Source of the DNA: an uncultured Pelagibacteraceae bacterium
Lineage (GTDB): Bacteria; Pseudomonadota; Alphaproteobacteria; Pelagibacterales; Pelagibacteraceae
Length of the DNA stretch: 64,000 bases
Direction of reading: 5' to 3'
Assembly: GCA_902580115.1 (NCBI GenBank)
Contig: CACHJN010000001.1
Location: 1 to 64,000, forward strand
Shown: one piece after another, positions 62,160 to 64,000 of the stretch
Numbering within the stretch: the stretch's first letter is position 1
Layout: each line of letters begins with the position of its first letter
Notes under the pieces: generated by a model
Told to the model about the DNA's origin: nothing
Database searches by the model: none
What the model saw: only the letters and a program-made list of their open reading frames with translations
Made by a program: the position numbers and the translations under genes

Positions 62160-63405
62160 TATCCTTCTTCGCCATTGAATAATCAGCCGATCCTGATAGG
62201 ACTGGCTCGGATATACTTAAAGGGACAGGTTCAGTTTTTTCTAAATATCCAACTACTGGTAATACTACTAAAAAGTGAAGGAAATAATAAACAGTTCCAA
62301 CTCTTGCTAAAACTAAGTAAATACCTTCAGCTGGCATTGCTCCTACATAACCAAGAACTAAAACATCTATTATTAAAATCCAAAAGAACTGTCTATAGAT
62401 TGGTCTGAATACTGCTGATCTTACTTTAGATGTATCTAACCATGGAAGCACAAATAAAATGAATATTGCGCCAAACATAAGAATTACGCCACCAAGTTTA
62501 TCTGGTACTGATCTTAGAATTGCATAAAAAGGTAATAAATACCATTCAGGGACTATGTGTGCCGGAGTAACCATTGGATTAGCTTGAATATAATTGTCTG
62601 AGTGTCCAAGAACGTTAGGAGCAAAAAACACAAATCCTGCAAAAATAATCATGAATAAAAGTAAGGCAAATGTATCTTTAATGGTAATATACGGATGAAA
62701 AGGAACTGTATCTTTAGATGGTTTTTTAATGTCTATGCCGACAGGGTTATTATTTCCTGGTACATGTAATGCCCATATGTGTAGAACAACTAAACCTAAA
62801 ATTAAAAAAGGAATTAAATAATGTAAGCTAAAAAATCTTGTTAATGTAGGATTATCAACTGAGTATGCTCCCCATAACCATGTAGTAATACTATCCCCAA
62901 CTAAAGGAATTGCGCTAAATAAATTCGTGATAACAGTCGCTCCCCAAAAACTCATTTGACCCCAAGGCAAAACATAACCCATAAAAGCAGCAGCCATCAT
63001 AAGAAGATAAATCATCAAGCCAATTATCCATATTATTTCTCTTGGAGATTTATAAGACCCATAGAATAAAGATCTAAATATGTGAATATAAACTGCTAAG
63101 AAAAACATTGAAGCGCCATTACTATGTATATATCTAATTAACCAACCGTAATTAACATCTCTCATAATATGCTCCACACTTGCAAAAGCTAAATCTGCGT
63201 GAGCAACGTAATGCATCGCCAAAACTATTCCAGTAATAATTTGGGTTAATAAACAAAAAGTTAATATACCACCAAAGGTCCACCAATAATTTAAATTTTT
63301 AGGAGTTGGATAATCTGTTAAATGTGATGCCAATGACAACAAAGGCAATCTATCGTTAAACCATTTTCCAGCTTTAGACTTTGGTACGTATTCTTGTTCA
63401 CTCAT
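62146..63405 (-). CDS. petB: Cytochrome b of the bc1 complex
   Basis: Cytochrome b carries the quinol oxidation and reduction sites of complex III in the inner membrane. The 419-residue polytopic protein has the haem-ligand helices ([12 protein letters not shown] with [39 protein letters not shown]), the Qo-site motif [13 protein letters not shown] and [17 protein letters not shown]. Length is normal. It lies 5 bp after petA and overlaps petC by 14 bp. Confidence 0.97.
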   Translation of the reverse strand: MSEQEYVPKSKAGKWFNDRLPLLSLASHLTDYPTPKNLNYWWTFGGILTFCLLTQIITGIVLAMHYVAHADLAFASVEHIMRDVNYGWLIRYIHSNGASMFFLAVYIHIFRSLFYGSYKSPREIIWIIGLMIYLLMMAAAFMGYVLPWGQMSFWGATVITNLFSAIPLVGDSITTWLWGAYSVDNPTLTRFFSLHYLIPFLILGLVVLHIWALHVPGNNNPVGIDIKKPSKDTVPFHPYITIKDTFALLLFMIIFAGFVFFAPNVLGHSDNYIQANPMVTPAHIVPEWYLLPFYAILRSVPDKLGGVILMFGAIFILFVLPWLDTSKVRSAVFRPIYRQFFWILIIDVLVLGYVGAMPAEGIYLVLARVGTVYYFLHFLVVLPVVGYLEKTEPVPLSISEPVLSGSADYSMAKKDNEKI

Positions 63406-63410
63406 AAATT

Positions 63411-63932
63411 TTATCCAATCTTAATTGTATTAGCATCAACAAATTCATATTTTGGTATTTCCATATTTTTAGGTGCTGGGCCTTTTCTGATCCTACCTGA
63501 TAAATCGTAGTGCGAGCCATGACAAGGACAAAACCATCCTTTGTAATCTCCTTTATTTGAAAGCGGAACACACCCAAGATGTGTGCAGACTCCTAACATA
63601 ACGAGCCATTCATCTTTTCCACTTTTTACTCTTTCTTCATCTTTTTCTGGATGAGGAAGATCTTCTAGAGAAACTGATCTTGCTTCTAAAATTTCTTCCT
63701 GAGTTCGCCTTTTTAAAAAAACAGGTTTGCCTCTCCATAAAACAGTTATAGATTTGCCAGGCTCAATTTGACTTATATCAACTTCAGTGGTTGCTAAAGC
63801 CTTTTGAGCTCTATCAGGATTCATTTGGTCTATTAAAGGCCATATGACGGCTCCTAGGCCTACTGCACCAACTGTGTAACTAGTGGTAAATAAAAAGTCT
63901 CTTCTCGTTGTTTTTTTATCTGATTTATCCAT
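63411..63932 (-). CDS. petA: Rieske iron-sulfur protein of the bc1 complex
   Basis: The Rieske protein takes electrons from ubiquinol at the Qo site. The 173-residue protein has a twin-arginine-like N-terminus ([14 protein letters not shown]) followed by one membrane helix that stays as an anchor. The 2Fe-2S ligands are in [10 protein letters not shown] and [12 protein letters not shown] (Cys-His pairs). It starts the petABC operon. Upstream, 68 bp to the window edge hold two adjacent inverted repeats. Confidence 0.96.
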   Translation of the reverse strand: MDKSDKKTTRRDFLFTTSYTVGAVGLGAVIWPLIDQMNPDRAQKALATTEVDISQIEPGKSITVLWRGKPVFLKRRTQEEILEARSVSLEDLPHPEKDEERVKSGKDEWLVMLGVCTHLGCVPLSNKGDYKGWFCPCHGSHYDLSGRIRKGPAPKNMEIPKYEFVDANTIKIG

Positions 63933-63946
63933 ATTGATGTTTATAC

Positions 63947-63984
63947 TCTTATTTATTAAATAAGACAGAAAATTAATATTTTCT
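63947..63984. repeat. Two adjacent inverted repeats upstream of petA
   Basis: TCTTATTT-ATT-AAATAAGA at 63947-63965 has perfect 8-base arms. Two bases later (starting 63967) comes AGAAAAT-TAAT-ATTTTCT at 63967-63984, with perfect 7-base arms. Both are AT-only or nearly so, which argues against intrinsic terminators. They lie 15-52 bp upstream of the petA ATG, where an operator or 5'-leader hairpins would sit. A promoter cannot be placed with confidence. Confidence 0.5.
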
Positions 63985-64000
63985 AGGGTCAGAATGACAC

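Overview
The window reads as a stretch of core chromosome from a SAR11-type alphaproteobacterium (Pelagibacterales; 'Candidatus Pelagibacter' or a close relative). The DNA is very AT-rich, proteins are rich in Lys, Asn and Ile, neighbouring genes overlap or abut, and no gap between genes exceeds about 160 bases. Gene content is alphaproteobacterial: a MarR/OmpR/EnvZ triplet, an ELM1-family protein, UbiK, an lgt-midA-pgeF run and petABC. The organism assignment is an inference from these traits; no 16S gene is present. I see no insertion sequence, prophage, CRISPR array or toxin-antitoxin pair.

Layout. 1-900: a truncated membrane-anchored protein, a small lipoprotein and two very small membrane proteins. 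0.9-6.5 kb: a MazG-like pyrophosphohydrolase, fumarase, a UvrD-type helicase and an Xaa-Pro aminopeptidase. 6.5-27.8 kb, all on the minus strand: one long division and cell-wall (dcw) cluster in transcription order mraZ, ftsZ, rsmH, ftsL, ftsI, murE-murF (one fused gene), mraY, murD, ftsW, murG, murC, murB, ddl, ftsQ, ftsA, lpxC, bamD, ligA. 27.9-30.6 kb: RNase P RNA, an AmpD-type amidase, mlaA, an mlaC-like gene and a CAU-anticodon tRNA. 30.6-32.5 kb: a two-gene surface-sugar cassette (GT2 glycosyltransferase and UDP-galactopyranose mutase). 32.5-36.7 kb: yqeY-dnaG-rpoD. 36.8-41.2 kb: carA-carB. 41.2-45.9 kb: a 2-oxoglutarate/Fe(II) oxygenase paired with an ELM1-family protein, trxB, an ADP-ribosylglycohydrolase-like protein and aspartate aminotransferase. 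46-51.7 kb: uvrB, an FolM-like reductase, folB, uvrC and pgsA, tightly packed. 51.7-57.9 kb: ilvE, the MarR/response-regulator/kinase operon, ubiK, lgt, midA and pgeF. 58-61.4 kb: prs, rplY, pth and ychF. 61.4-64 kb: the cytochrome bc1 operon petA-petB-petC.

How the genes work together. The dcw block carries most of the route from UDP-MurNAc to lipid II (MurC, D, E, F, Ddl, MraY, MurG), the FtsW/FtsI septal synthase, and the FtsZ/A/Q/L scaffold. LpxC, BamD, MlaA/MlaC and Lgt supply outer-membrane construction and upkeep. UvrB, UvrC, a UvrD-type helicase and LigA together cover much of nucleotide excision repair. YqeY-DnaG-RpoD resembles the macromolecular synthesis operon of other bacteria.

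Most unusual points. ftsZ has moved to the head of the dcw cluster, between mraZ and rsmH. The mraZ promoter carries four 10-bp-spaced TGGGA-like boxes lying over its -35 and -10 elements. murE and murF are fused. DnaG lacks three of its four zinc-ribbon ligands. A perfect 12-bp palindrome sits on the -10 of the marR operon. An ELM1-family gene overlaps a 2OG oxygenase gene. Convergent genes repeatedly overlap at their 3' ends, leaving no room for terminators. I did not find a clear-cut new defence or mobile system; the best leads for undescribed biology are the ELM1/oxygenase pair and the regulatory architectures.
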